Source: Bacteroidales bacterium
GTDB lineage: Bacteria; Bacteroidota; Bacteroidia; Bacteroidales; Dysgonomonadaceae
Reading direction: 5' to 3'
Length of the DNA: 10,537 nucleotides
Assembly: GCA_012518155.1 (NCBI GenBank)
Contig: JAAYTC010000057.1
Location: 1 to 10,537, forward strand
Numbering within the stretch: position 1 is the first letter of the stretch; each line of letters opens with the position of its first letter. This document shows, in pieces, positions 1 to 6,006 of this stretch. A program made the translations under genes and the position numbers. The notes under the pieces are model-generated. The model did no database searches. It saw only the letters and a list, made by a program, of their open reading frames with translations, and was not told where the DNA came from.

Positions 1-51
1 AAGGGCATGAATTTGGACTTCAAGCCATTTGGTGACACCTTTGCATCCTAG
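1..51 (+). CDS. Possible C-terminal end of an unidentified gene (partial)
   Basis: The first frame of the plus strand is open from the window edge to a TAG at 49-51 and ends in the residues GMNLDFKPFGDTFAS. A short stem-loop follows at 62-83, as expected after a gene end. I do not recognise the peptide. The minus strand is also open here, from an ATG at 93 to the window edge, so the coding strand is not settled. With only 16 residues visible, no function can be given. Confidence 0.25.
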   Translation, partial: KGMNLDFKPFGDTFAS

Positions 52-61
52 ATCAACTCCC

Positions 62-83
62 CGGGAACATGATACAGTTCCCG
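62..83 (+). terminator. Stem-loop, possible weak terminator
   Basis: CGGGAAC at 62-68 pairs perfectly with GTTCCCG at 77-83 around an 8-nt loop, 10 nt after the stop codon at 49-51. No T-run follows, so it is at best a weak intrinsic terminator or a 3'-end stabilising hairpin. Confidence 0.3.
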
Positions 84-142
84 AATGATCCATTGATTTC
101 AAGTTTCAATCAAACGTAAGTTCATTCTATACTATAAATAGC

Positions 143-150
143 TACATTTG
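143..150 (+). promoter_or_regulatory. Bacteroidota-type -7 element for the DUF134 gene
   Basis: TACATTTG matches the Bacteroidota -7 consensus TAnnTTTG exactly and lies 34 nt before the chosen ATG at 185. No TTTG is found 19-21 nt upstream, so the -33 element is poor or absent. The call rests on the single box and its position. Confidence 0.4.
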
Positions 151-184
151 CATTAGACGCGATAAACTATAAAATCACATGATC

Positions 185-592
185 ATGCCAAAAAGGAAAA
201 AAAATAGAAGAGTAATGAAACCGCCATTGATGGACGGGTATAAACCGTTTGGGATACCTCGGAGAGAATTGGAGACCGTGGTGCTCCAATTCGAAGAATT
301 GGAAGCTATCCGATTAGCCGATTACGAACATCTTTACCAAGAAGAAGCAGCGAAAAAAATGGGAGTTTCCAGGCCCACGTTCACGCGCTTACTGGATAGT
401 GCCCGGACAAAACTGGCAAAAGCGTTAATGGAGGGAAGAGCGATTCTTTTTAAAGGCGGGGCATACATAACGGATGATTACTGGTATAAATGCCACAATT
501 GCAACGAGAGGATGGTCGCGCTGAAAAGGCTGAATCAGTGCAGGACATGCGAGTCGGATGAAATTATTCAATTAAGCAGGAAGCCCGAATAG
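185..592 (+). CDS. DUF134 family predicted DNA-binding protein
   Basis: This 135-residue protein has the layout of the DUF134 family. It has a basic N-terminus (MPKRKKNRRV), the block KPFGIPRRELE (20-30), then the conserved EAIRLADYEHLYQEEAAKKM followed by GVSRPTFTRLLDSAR (about 40-74). That last part is a helix-turn-helix resembling sigma-70 region 4. The C-terminus carries two CxxC pairs (Cys103/106 and Cys119/122), a likely zinc ribbon. The cysteine often found near the N-terminus of the family is absent. An ATG two codons upstream (179) is possible, but family members normally start at MPxxxK, so 185 is preferred; neither start has a clear Shine-Dalgarno site. DUF134 proteins are predicted regulators often encoded near iron-sulfur or NifX-like genes, but no such gene is visible here. 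The target is unknown. The gene converges on the DUF4405 gene with a 27-bp gap. Confidence 0.88.
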   Translation: MPKRKKNRRVMKPPLMDGYKPFGIPRRELETVVLQFEELEAIRLADYEHLYQEEAAKKMGVSRPTFTRLLDSARTKLAKALMEGRAILFKGGAYITDDYWYKCHNCNERMVALKRLNQCRTCESDEIIQLSRKPE

Positions 593-619
593 CTGCCGGA
601 TATTCATTTTACTTGCCAG

Positions 620-1381
620 CTATCCCGGGGTCACCGGGAGTTCCAGGGTGTCTTTATCAAATGATGAACATATGGTTAGAATACTTCTACGCAAGTCATT
701 CATGGTGAAGGCATATTGTTTGCGTAGCCTGCCGACTTTTTCACCGGCCTTGCTTGCCGGGATGCCCAAGTCAGTGGCAAGCTTCTCTACCGGGATACCG
801 TATTTGCGAGCAACAAACTGAAGAGTTTGACTTCCATTGACCTCGTGGTCTGCAAATATGCTTTCAGCTAACGCCCGCCCTTGTTTATCCGGGCTTGATG
901 GAGAAGGAGCGTCTTCATTACGGATTCTTCCCCGAGTTGTCGCATCATACGATTCCTGCCGGAATTTCCTGTTCAGGTGCAACGATTCCCTTGTAATTAC
1001 CTCCGGTTTCACAAAAAGAGGAAAGGCAATCAGGAGAAAACCGACAGTGCCAATCAACGTGGCCGATATAGCACGTAAAGTCTTATTAGGAATCATTCGT
1101 TTGAAGATTCCAACGATCATTTTCCAATGCAGAATAACGTGAAGTAATAAAAGAACGAGGAAAACAACGCTGATGATCAGATGTATGGATCCCCACTGGT
1201 GTCGAGTTAGGCCCAAAAACTCCAATTCAACATCGCTTCCATAGCGTTCGTTTCGCTGGATACCGGGAATCAGGACATATTTAATCAGGAAGCCGATTCC
1301 CGCAAGAGGCATTAAGAGCAATAGCATGATAATGTCGATACCCAGGTTTAGTTTTGATTGGTTGCACCTCTTTTGTTTCAT
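620..1381 (-). CDS. DUF4405 membrane protein with soluble C-terminal domain
   Basis: The 253-residue protein has three predicted membrane helices (about 12-40, 64-86 and 102-124). The second carries the DUF4405 pattern W63-x2-IH67, H81 and H85-W86, a histidine arrangement reminiscent of b-type cytochromes. Haem binding is inference from that pattern. A linker rich in Pro, Ser and charged residues (about 140-178) leads to a conserved tail at about 180-236 containing NGSQTLQFVARKYGIPVEK and GRLRKQYAFTMNDL, which looks like a small helical domain. The reading frame is open further upstream to a TTG at 1429, but the first ATG is at 1381 and precedes the first hydrophobic helix, so it is chosen. 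It has no evident Shine-Dalgarno site. A degraded relative of the tail lies upstream at 1835-2223. A role in redox or iron-sulfur chemistry is only a guess. Confidence 0.8.
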   Translation of the reverse strand: MKQKRCNQSKLNLGIDIIMLLLLMPLAGIGFLIKYVLIPGIQRNERYGSDVELEFLGLTRHQWGSIHLIISVVFLVLLLLHVILHWKMIVGIFKRMIPNKTLRAISATLIGTVGFLLIAFPLFVKPEVITRESLHLNRKFRQESYDATTRGRIRNEDAPSPSSPDKQGRALAESIFADHEVNGSQTLQFVARKYGIPVEKLATDLGIPASKAGEKVGRLRKQYAFTMNDLRRSILTICSSFDKDTLELPVTPG

Positions 1382-1455
1382 TTTGGATGATTTTTTCGGT
1401 GATTGCTTGAAATAGACTGTCCGCGCCAAGAATGCATACTTTTCCTACTGTCGCA

Positions 1456-1488
1456 CGAAAGTACGCGCGAACAAGATCAGGCAACAAA
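1456..1488 (-). promoter_or_regulatory. Candidate promoter of the DUF4405 gene
   Basis: On the minus strand TTTG (1485-1488) is followed after 21 nt by TACTTTCG (1456-1463), one mismatch from the Bacteroidota -7 consensus TAnnTTTG. It would give a leader of about 65-70 nt before the ATG at 1381. A 10-bp palindrome, AACATATGTT (1496-1505), lies just upstream and could be an operator, but could equally be chance in AT-rich DNA. Confidence 0.35.
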
Positions 1489-1526
1489 CATAATAAACAT
1501 ATGTTCATATAGCAAGTTATTTTGCG

Positions 1527-1772
1527 GATCATCTCCTCCAAGATCTTATCCGCGAACTCGTGCACCGTGATCTTTTCCTTAAGGTGGGGAAAGATGTTAT
1601 CCACCCGGCTGCGTACCGATTTCACTCCTTTTGAACCGACAGTCTCTTTCGAGGGCTCAAGTGCTTTGGAAAGCACCGTCAGGTCGGTATTGAACAACAG
1701 GCACCCGTGGTGCATCACCCGCTCGTCGGCGTACGCCTGCGCGTTCCCGCAAATCTTCTTCCCATCAATCGT
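1527..1772 (-). pseudogene. Internal fragment of a second lipoate-protein ligase gene
   Basis: These 246 bp encode 82 residues aligning without gaps to residues 126-207 of the intact lplA product at 7348-8343 (nucleotides 7723-7968). By hand I count 27 nucleotide differences (about 89% identity) but only three amino-acid differences: Leu/Phe, Gly/Lys and Cys/His. The fragment keeps the GKKICGNAQ ligase motif. It lacks the N-terminal part with the RRITGGGAVYHD motif and the whole C-terminal domain. Both ends are abrupt. The 5' junction at 1772/1773 falls inside a 7-bp hairpin (CATCAAT-cgt-ATTGATG, 1763-1779). Beyond 1527 the frame runs on to a stop at 1281 with unrelated residues, antisense-frame to the DUF4405 N-terminus. 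An ATG at 1784 is in frame with the fragment, so a chimeric peptide is conceivable, but it could not be a working ligase. Confidence 0.9.
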
Positions 1773-1834
1773 ATTGATGCCCATTGTTTACATGTGGATT
1801 TTCTTCCAGAGTAAATTCCACACCGCTATGGGCA

Positions 1835-2223
1835 TCAACGTATACTACTTCTTTGCCAGCATATACGGATGGATACGGTGGAACCGCTATTCGTCCCGAG
1901 AGGAGCAACCTGCAAAGCGGAGCAGTCTCTCAAAATTTCTTCGTTTGACATGCCCGACGAAAGCCACTGAAGTATATCGGCGACCTTCTCTACCTCGACT
2001 CCATATTTGCTCGCAATAAATTGCAATGTATTTTACCCGTTAATTCCGCTCTCAATACGCCTGACCTCAGTCAACTCTCGCTTCTGTTTACCTTGCTTTC
2101 TTTTGTTTTTGGGGGATACCCCCTTTTCACTTTCCGGAACCTCGGTTTCAATATTTTTTTTTCAGCACGCTTCCTATTTATACGCATCTGTTCTTGAACG
2201 CCCTGTCTCGAATCTTTGTTCAT
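1835..2223 (-). pseudogene. Broken gene: DUF4405-like tail joined to a DUF433-like segment
   Basis: An ATG at 2223 starts MNKDSRQGVQEQ, and the frame stops just after a run of nine A (2154-2162 as T on the plus strand). Adding one base restores a long charged stretch (IETEVPESEKG...ELTEVRRIESGING). A TAA at 2033-2035 interrupts it, and the same frame continues NTLQFIASKYGVEVEKV. That part matches the tail of the DUF4405 protein (NGSQTLQFVARKYGIPVEKL), with the TAA where that protein has Ser184. The frame then reads ADILQWLSSGMSNEEILRD, which resembles the core of DUF433 proteins, often antitoxin-like partners of PIN-type toxins. Similarity ends at about 1950 and the frame closes at 1835. Another frame over about 1780-1930 is open (GRIAVPPYPSVYAGKEVVYV) but unrecognised. 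One frameshift plus one stop make this a pseudogene unless the A-run is slippery. Confidence 0.65.
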
Positions 2224-2253
2224 ATGCAAATGATCCCTATCGCGATTGCCTCC

Positions 2254-2273
2254 TTCGCCCCCAGTTGAGCCGC
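2254..2273 (-). repeat. 20-bp scrap identical to lpdA
   Basis: These 20 bases are identical, in the same orientation, to 10009-10028 in lpdA, which encode AAQLGAK of the FAD-binding region (residues 130-136). Looser similarity continues for about 13 bp on the 2241-2253 side. On the other side it stops at once. No open frame around it resembles a dehydrogenase. A 20-bp exact match within 10 kb is unlikely by chance, so a relic of an lpdA-like gene is the simplest reading, but the match is short. Confidence 0.5.
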
Positions 2274-2369
2274 AAGAGTAGACCTCTTTTAAAGAGTAAA
2301 TCTATCCTTTTTTTGTAAAAACGCGATCTTTTTTTGTCAATATGGGAATGTTCATGTTCCCGTTCATCC

Positions 2370-2377
2370 TACTTTCG
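2370..2377 (+). promoter_or_regulatory. Candidate -7 element of the lipoprotein operon
   Basis: TACTTTCG is one mismatch from TAnnTTTG and lies 42 nt before the ATG at 2420. It shares 11 bases (TACTTTCGTGC) with the candidate promoter of the DUF4405 gene. There is no TTTG at the expected distance upstream; two T-rich tracts ending in TTTG lie further off (2306-2315 and 2328-2336). Weak evidence. Confidence 0.3.
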
Positions 2378-2419
2378 TGCAGGGCAATCAACTTAAATAC
2401 CAAAGAAACAGGAAACCAT

Positions 2420-3400
2420 ATGGCAAAATTTACTCTACTCTTGCACGTGCTGCTTTTTTTACTTTTCATGGGATGCGGCAAGGAGGATATACCCATTAAT
2501 CAAGGAGGCAATGGGAATGGTGATAAAAACGAGAAACCGTCAATCACACTGGGGGTCTCACCTGCCTCGCTCCACTTTGACGCGGAAGGCGGTAGCCAAG
2601 ATCTCACGGTAACAACCAACGCGAAAAGTTGGACTATTTCTTCCGACCAACCTTGGTGTCAAGTAAAAAAGGGGGAAACAACCATCACCGTCACGGCTAT
2701 TGAAAACAACGCGTTCGTCCCCCCCGAAAAAGCAACGTTGCGGGTGACCGCGGAGGGTACCGACAAGCAAATTATCATCGAGGTTACCCAAGACGCCGCG
2801 AAAGTACCGGAAGAAGATTACATCGCGTTAGCAACAAACAGGGCGATATTTCATGACAACGGGGGCTACCAAGGAATAGGTGTCACCACCAACGTGGCCG
2901 GTTGGCACTGCAGCAGCGATCAACCCTGGTGTATGGTAAGCAAAGCATCCGATGAAGGGGTTTCTATCAGCATCGAAGAGCATTGGCCCGGCACTGCGCC
3001 CCGAAAGGCAACCGTTCTCTTCTACCTGAAGAAAGAGGAGCCGCTGGCCACTCTTACCGTCTACCAAGACCCTCCCCCGGAACTTCAGCTATTCTCATCA
3101 CAGGGTAATACCAATATCCGGCTCCCCTCTTACGGTGGATCCATTACCATTACCGTGCTCACCAACGTCACCGAGTTTACCCTCGGGTACGTGGGGAGTT
3201 GGTTAACGGTGGAAAAGATCAACGATACGCAGTTCACCATCTCCTCTACTCCCAACAATGGAAGCACGATGCGGCCCGGTCAAGAGGTCACCGTCTACGC
3301 CAGTCGCATTACCAACAAGCTCTATATCTTTGAAGAAGAGGAGGAGGCCTCCTCGAAGAATGACGACCATCAATACAGCGATCCTACCGGATGGGATTAG
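2420..3400 (+). CDS. Lipoprotein with three BACON-type repeats
   Basis: The 326-residue protein begins with a lipoprotein signal (MAKFTLLLHVLLFLLFMGC), with Cys19 as the likely lipidated residue. The ATG at 2420 is preceded by AGGAAA; an in-frame ATG at 2342 would bury the signal peptide and is rejected. Two clear BACON repeats follow, each with the PxxLxFxxxGGxQxLxVTTN-type opening, the W-x-hydrophobic-S-SDQPWC core and a closing beta strand: about 41-125 (ending IEVTQDA) and 129-216 (ending LTVYQDP). A third, diverged repeat at about 218-310 keeps the SYGGSITITVLTN opening and SWLTV core but not the final strand. The C-terminus is acidic (FEEEEEASS). BACON domains are immunoglobulin-like and occur in Bacteroidota surface proteins that bind glycans or mucin, but no ligand can be read from this sequence. 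No catalytic domain is present. The next gene starts 17 bp downstream, so the two are probably co-transcribed. Confidence 0.88.
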   Translation: MAKFTLLLHVLLFLLFMGCGKEDIPINQGGNGNGDKNEKPSITLGVSPASLHFDAEGGSQDLTVTTNAKSWTISSDQPWCQVKKGETTITVTAIENNAFVPPEKATLRVTAEGTDKQIIIEVTQDAAKVPEEDYIALATNRAIFHDNGGYQGIGVTTNVAGWHCSSDQPWCMVSKASDEGVSISIEEHWPGTAPRKATVLFYLKKEEPLATLTVYQDPPPELQLFSSQGNTNIRLPSYGGSITITVLTNVTEFTLGYVGSWLTVEKINDTQFTISSTPNNGSTMRPGQEVTVYASRITNKLYIFEEEEEASSKNDDHQYSDPTGWD

Positions 3401-3417
3401 CACAAAAAAACAGCATC

Positions 3418-5985
3418 ATGAATAGAAAAACAGTACACCGACACTTTGGCAAATTCTCCATCGCCGCCCTCCTCCTGCTCCTGATCGCGGGATGTACTCC
3501 CGAGGAAACAGCGGTTCAAGAAAGCAACAACGACGATAAGATACTACATGCTATCATCTGGCAAGAGGAGATGCAATCCCGTTCCGTGGTCACCGATATT
3601 CCCGGCATTAAAGCCGAAGTGAGGTGGGAAGCGGGTGACAAAATTGGCGTGTTTGGCACAGAAAAGGGAAAGAACCTGCTCTTCACGATCGGGACCGAAG
3701 ATATCCTGGAAAATGGAAAAAAGGGGAGGTTCAGGACAACCGGCGATATGCCATCGGGCGATGTTACCGCTTACTACCCCTACCAAAAAGAAGCCACTCT
3801 CAGCACCGGGGGAGGCCTAAGCCTCACCTTCCCAGCAACTCAGCCCTATCACTTGGTAGAGAGAGTATCGCAACCCTATGCTCCCGCTAACTTCATGGCC
3901 GGAAAGGGTTCCTCCTCCGGCTTCGGTTTTCGCAATCTCTTCGCCCTATTGAAAATGGGGTACAGCGGTAGTGAAGGAGATAAGGTAGAGAAGATTGTCT
4001 TCCGCGATCTCTCCGGAAAGCCAGTAAGCGGCACCTTCACGGTGATATGGAACGAAACAGTCCCACGCGTTCAGTTTCCCGAAAGCGGTACAGGGAATGC
4101 TCTCACCCTTAGTGTGGAATGCGGCGAGGGGGTGGAGCTGGACGGCAACACACTCCACCACTTCTATCTCTTTATACCGCCCCGTGATTACGAGAAAGGG
4201 TTTGAGGTAAAACTCGTGATGGCCGGGGGCAAGGAGGTGATAAAAACCATCGGCTCCGTGTCAGGAAAAAAGATCGAGCGAAGCAAGGTGTACCCTGTAG
4301 GCGAAACGATGGTCACGCCAGACGGCGTTGAATATGAACTTCGAGCGGATGTCACCCTGATGGGGCAGAAGAGAATGGATTACATTGTTGATGCCCGGTT
4401 GAATACTTACGAGAGGAGGATTGGAGAGGCAAAATTTGAAACACACACGCTCTTCATGACCGTCGAAAAAGCGTTCGCTCCGATGGAAGGAGAGATACTG
4501 TTGTTTGACTCCCCCTCGGAGCTTTTCCCGGAGGGTTACCTCGGGAGAATCGTCTCCACCAGCAACCCTGACAATGATTACATCACGGTAGTAGCCGAAC
4601 CGGTAACCGATATTGGCGAGGTATTCGAACAGCTCACCATGGGGGATCCTATCTGGAACGAGGATGGCTCTTTCAACGAAGAGGGAGGGGTGGAAGTGGA
4701 TCTCTCTTCCTACCTGAGCCGGGTAGAAACGGCGGATGGAGAGAACGTCGCTTTCACCAGAAGCGGCGAGTCAGTCGAACTGATCCTGCCGAGCACCCGG
4801 GCCAGCGTGAGAAAGAACTACAACTATTCAACCGGGAATATCAATTTCACCCTCGAGCCAAGTGATAACAGCACCTTGGATGTGACAGCCAGTATGCATC
4901 TCGGCATGAAAATGCTTGTAGGCGTTTTCGACAGCAAATTACACTATTTCCATGTCAACATTTCTCCCGACATCCGCCTTTCGGCCGACCTCACCCTCGA
5001 TCTGGAAGGGAACCTGGTGGATAAACAGTTTCACCTGCTTACCGCCTACTTTACTCCTATCCCCATCCCGCCACTCACCGTTGTGCCGGTAATCCATTTT
5101 TACGGCGTGGCGGGGTTGGGGGGATCCATGGAGATCGTCGCCGGGATGAGTTACGCCACCTCCATGAACTTGGGCTTCTCGTACCAACGATCAGAGGGTT
5201 TTACCACCCGTTGCCAAACCACCCAATCCAAGTTCAACGAAAACGGCCTCTCGTTTCCCGATATCGATGTCACCTCCTCCTTCCATGCTACCGCGGGCAT
5301 GCGAGTAGACGCGGGTGTAAAAGTTTGGGGGGTGATGCAGGCACTCTGCAGTGCCGATGCCCGGATGAAGATAGGTTCCATCTGGAGTAGTTATGAACTG
5401 ACCCGTAAAATGGCATTGAACACCGAAACAACCATCAAGGGGACACTCACCACGTTAGGAGGTATCTTCAATCACGAAAGCGATGAGCTTAGCCTTGAGA
5501 CCGATCCTATCTGGGAACGCTACTTTACCCCTCGATGCGATATCAGCGCGAGCAACATAGAGATGTTGGATGATGGTGTTGTACCGATCTCGATCACGCT
5601 CAAGTACAAGGTTACGAGGCATATCATGGAGAGCGTGGGCATCGGTGCCATCTTGTACAGAGGGGAACCCTACGGCTACACGTCCGATGGCTCGCCCTAC
5701 GGTTTCAAGAACGAGACGAGGATCATGGATATCGATTTCGGGGCAAGCTACATAGGGAAAGGACAATCGCGCAAGGAAGGCGCGCAGGTGATATTTGACG
5801 ACTACGAGTTCTTCGAACACACTTTCTCCTTCGACCCCGAACCGGGTGTACGCTACGGTATCCTTCCTGCCTACTACAATCTTTCCAGCAGAATCTTTAG
5901 CAAAATGCCGATGAGCAATATGGACTATTACGGGCTGAATTATTTCACGTTCGTCCGTCCCGAAGAAGAGCAGGAGATGGAATAG
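3418..5985 (+). CDS. Large fimbrillin-like lipoprotein with unidentified C-terminal region
   Basis: This 855-residue protein has a lipoprotein signal ending LLLLLIAGC (Cys26), so it is probably anchored in the outer membrane. The ATG at 3418 is chosen because it immediately precedes the signal peptide; the frame is open nine codons further up. Residues of about 40-297 look like a fimbrillin or Mfa-type domain: VRWEAGDKIGVFG, then SGDVTAYYPY, then NLFALLKMGYSG, and a closing KKIERSKVYPVGE. Such domains form pilus subunits or related surface proteins. The remaining 555 residues are predicted beta-rich. They include a segment with EGYLGRIVS (about 370-380), a Thr/Asn-rich stretch with NYNYSTGNINFTL (about 463-475), a proline-rich PIPIPPLTVVPV turn (about 546-557), and a terminal, possibly Ig-like domain from about 706 (CDISASNIEML). 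I have seen similar layouts in hypothetical Bacteroidota lipoproteins but cannot name the domain. True fimbrillins are about 300-450 residues, so this is not an ordinary pilin. Downstream is a convergent regulator, 21 bp away, with no terminator visible. Confidence 0.8.
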   Translation: MNRKTVHRHFGKFSIAALLLLLIAGCTPEETAVQESNNDDKILHAIIWQEEMQSRSVVTDIPGIKAEVRWEAGDKIGVFGTEKGKNLLFTIGTEDILENGKKGRFRTTGDMPSGDVTAYYPYQKEATLSTGGGLSLTFPATQPYHLVERVSQPYAPANFMAGKGSSSGFGFRNLFALLKMGYSGSEGDKVEKIVFRDLSGKPVSGTFTVIWNETVPRVQFPESGTGNALTLSVECGEGVELDGNTLHHFYLFIPPRDYEKGFEVKLVMAGGKEVIKTIGSVSGKKIERSKVYPVGETMVTPDGVEYELRADVTLMGQKRMDYIVDARLNTYERRIGEAKFETHTLFMTVEKAFAPMEGEILLFDSPSELFPEGYLGRIVSTSNPDNDYITVVAEPVTDIGEVFEQLTMGDPIWNEDGSFNEEGGVEVDLSSYLSRVETADGENVAFTRSGESVELILPSTRASVRKNYNYSTGNINFTLEPSDNSTLDVTASMHLGMKMLVGVFDSKLHYFHVNISPDIRLSADLTLDLEGNLVDKQFHLLTAYFTPIPIPPLTVVPVIHFYGVAGLGGSMEIVAGMSYATSMNLGFSYQRSEGFTTRCQTTQSKFNENGLSFPDIDVTSSFHATAGMRVDAGVKVWGVMQALCSADARMKIGSIWSSYELTRKMALNTETTIKGTLTTLGGIFNHESDELSLETDPIWERYFTPRCDISASNIEMLDDGVVPISITLKYKVTRHIMESVGIGAILYRGEPYGYTSDGSPYGFKNETRIMDIDFGASYIGKGQSRKEGAQVIFDDYEFFEHTFSFDPEPGVRYGILPAYYNLSSRIFSKMPMSNMDYYGLNYFTFVRPEEEQEME

Positions 5986-6006
5986 GCGAATTTACCCTTT
6001 CCTGGA

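Noticed and set aside
623..639. 6-bp stem-loop at the end of the DUF4405 gene as a bidirectional terminator
   Set aside because: The stem TCCCGG/CCGGGA is short, lies within the coding end, and no T-run follows on either strand.
1281..1784. 167-codon minus-strand frame starting MGINTIDGKK
   Set aside because: Only the first 86 codons make sense, as the lplA fragment. The rest runs out of frame over the DUF4405 start region and resembles nothing, so I treat it as a chance chimera.
1522..2019. 165-codon plus-strand frame across the broken region
   Set aside because: It is the antisense of the lplA fragment and the DUF433-like segment; a similar antisense frame exists opposite the intact lplA at 7637-7906.
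2284..2296. CTCTTTTAAAGAG palindrome and two nearby T-rich tracts ending in TTTG
   Set aside because: A one-base loop cannot form a hairpin, the sequence is AT-rich, and neither T-tract is spaced to fit a -33/-7 promoter.
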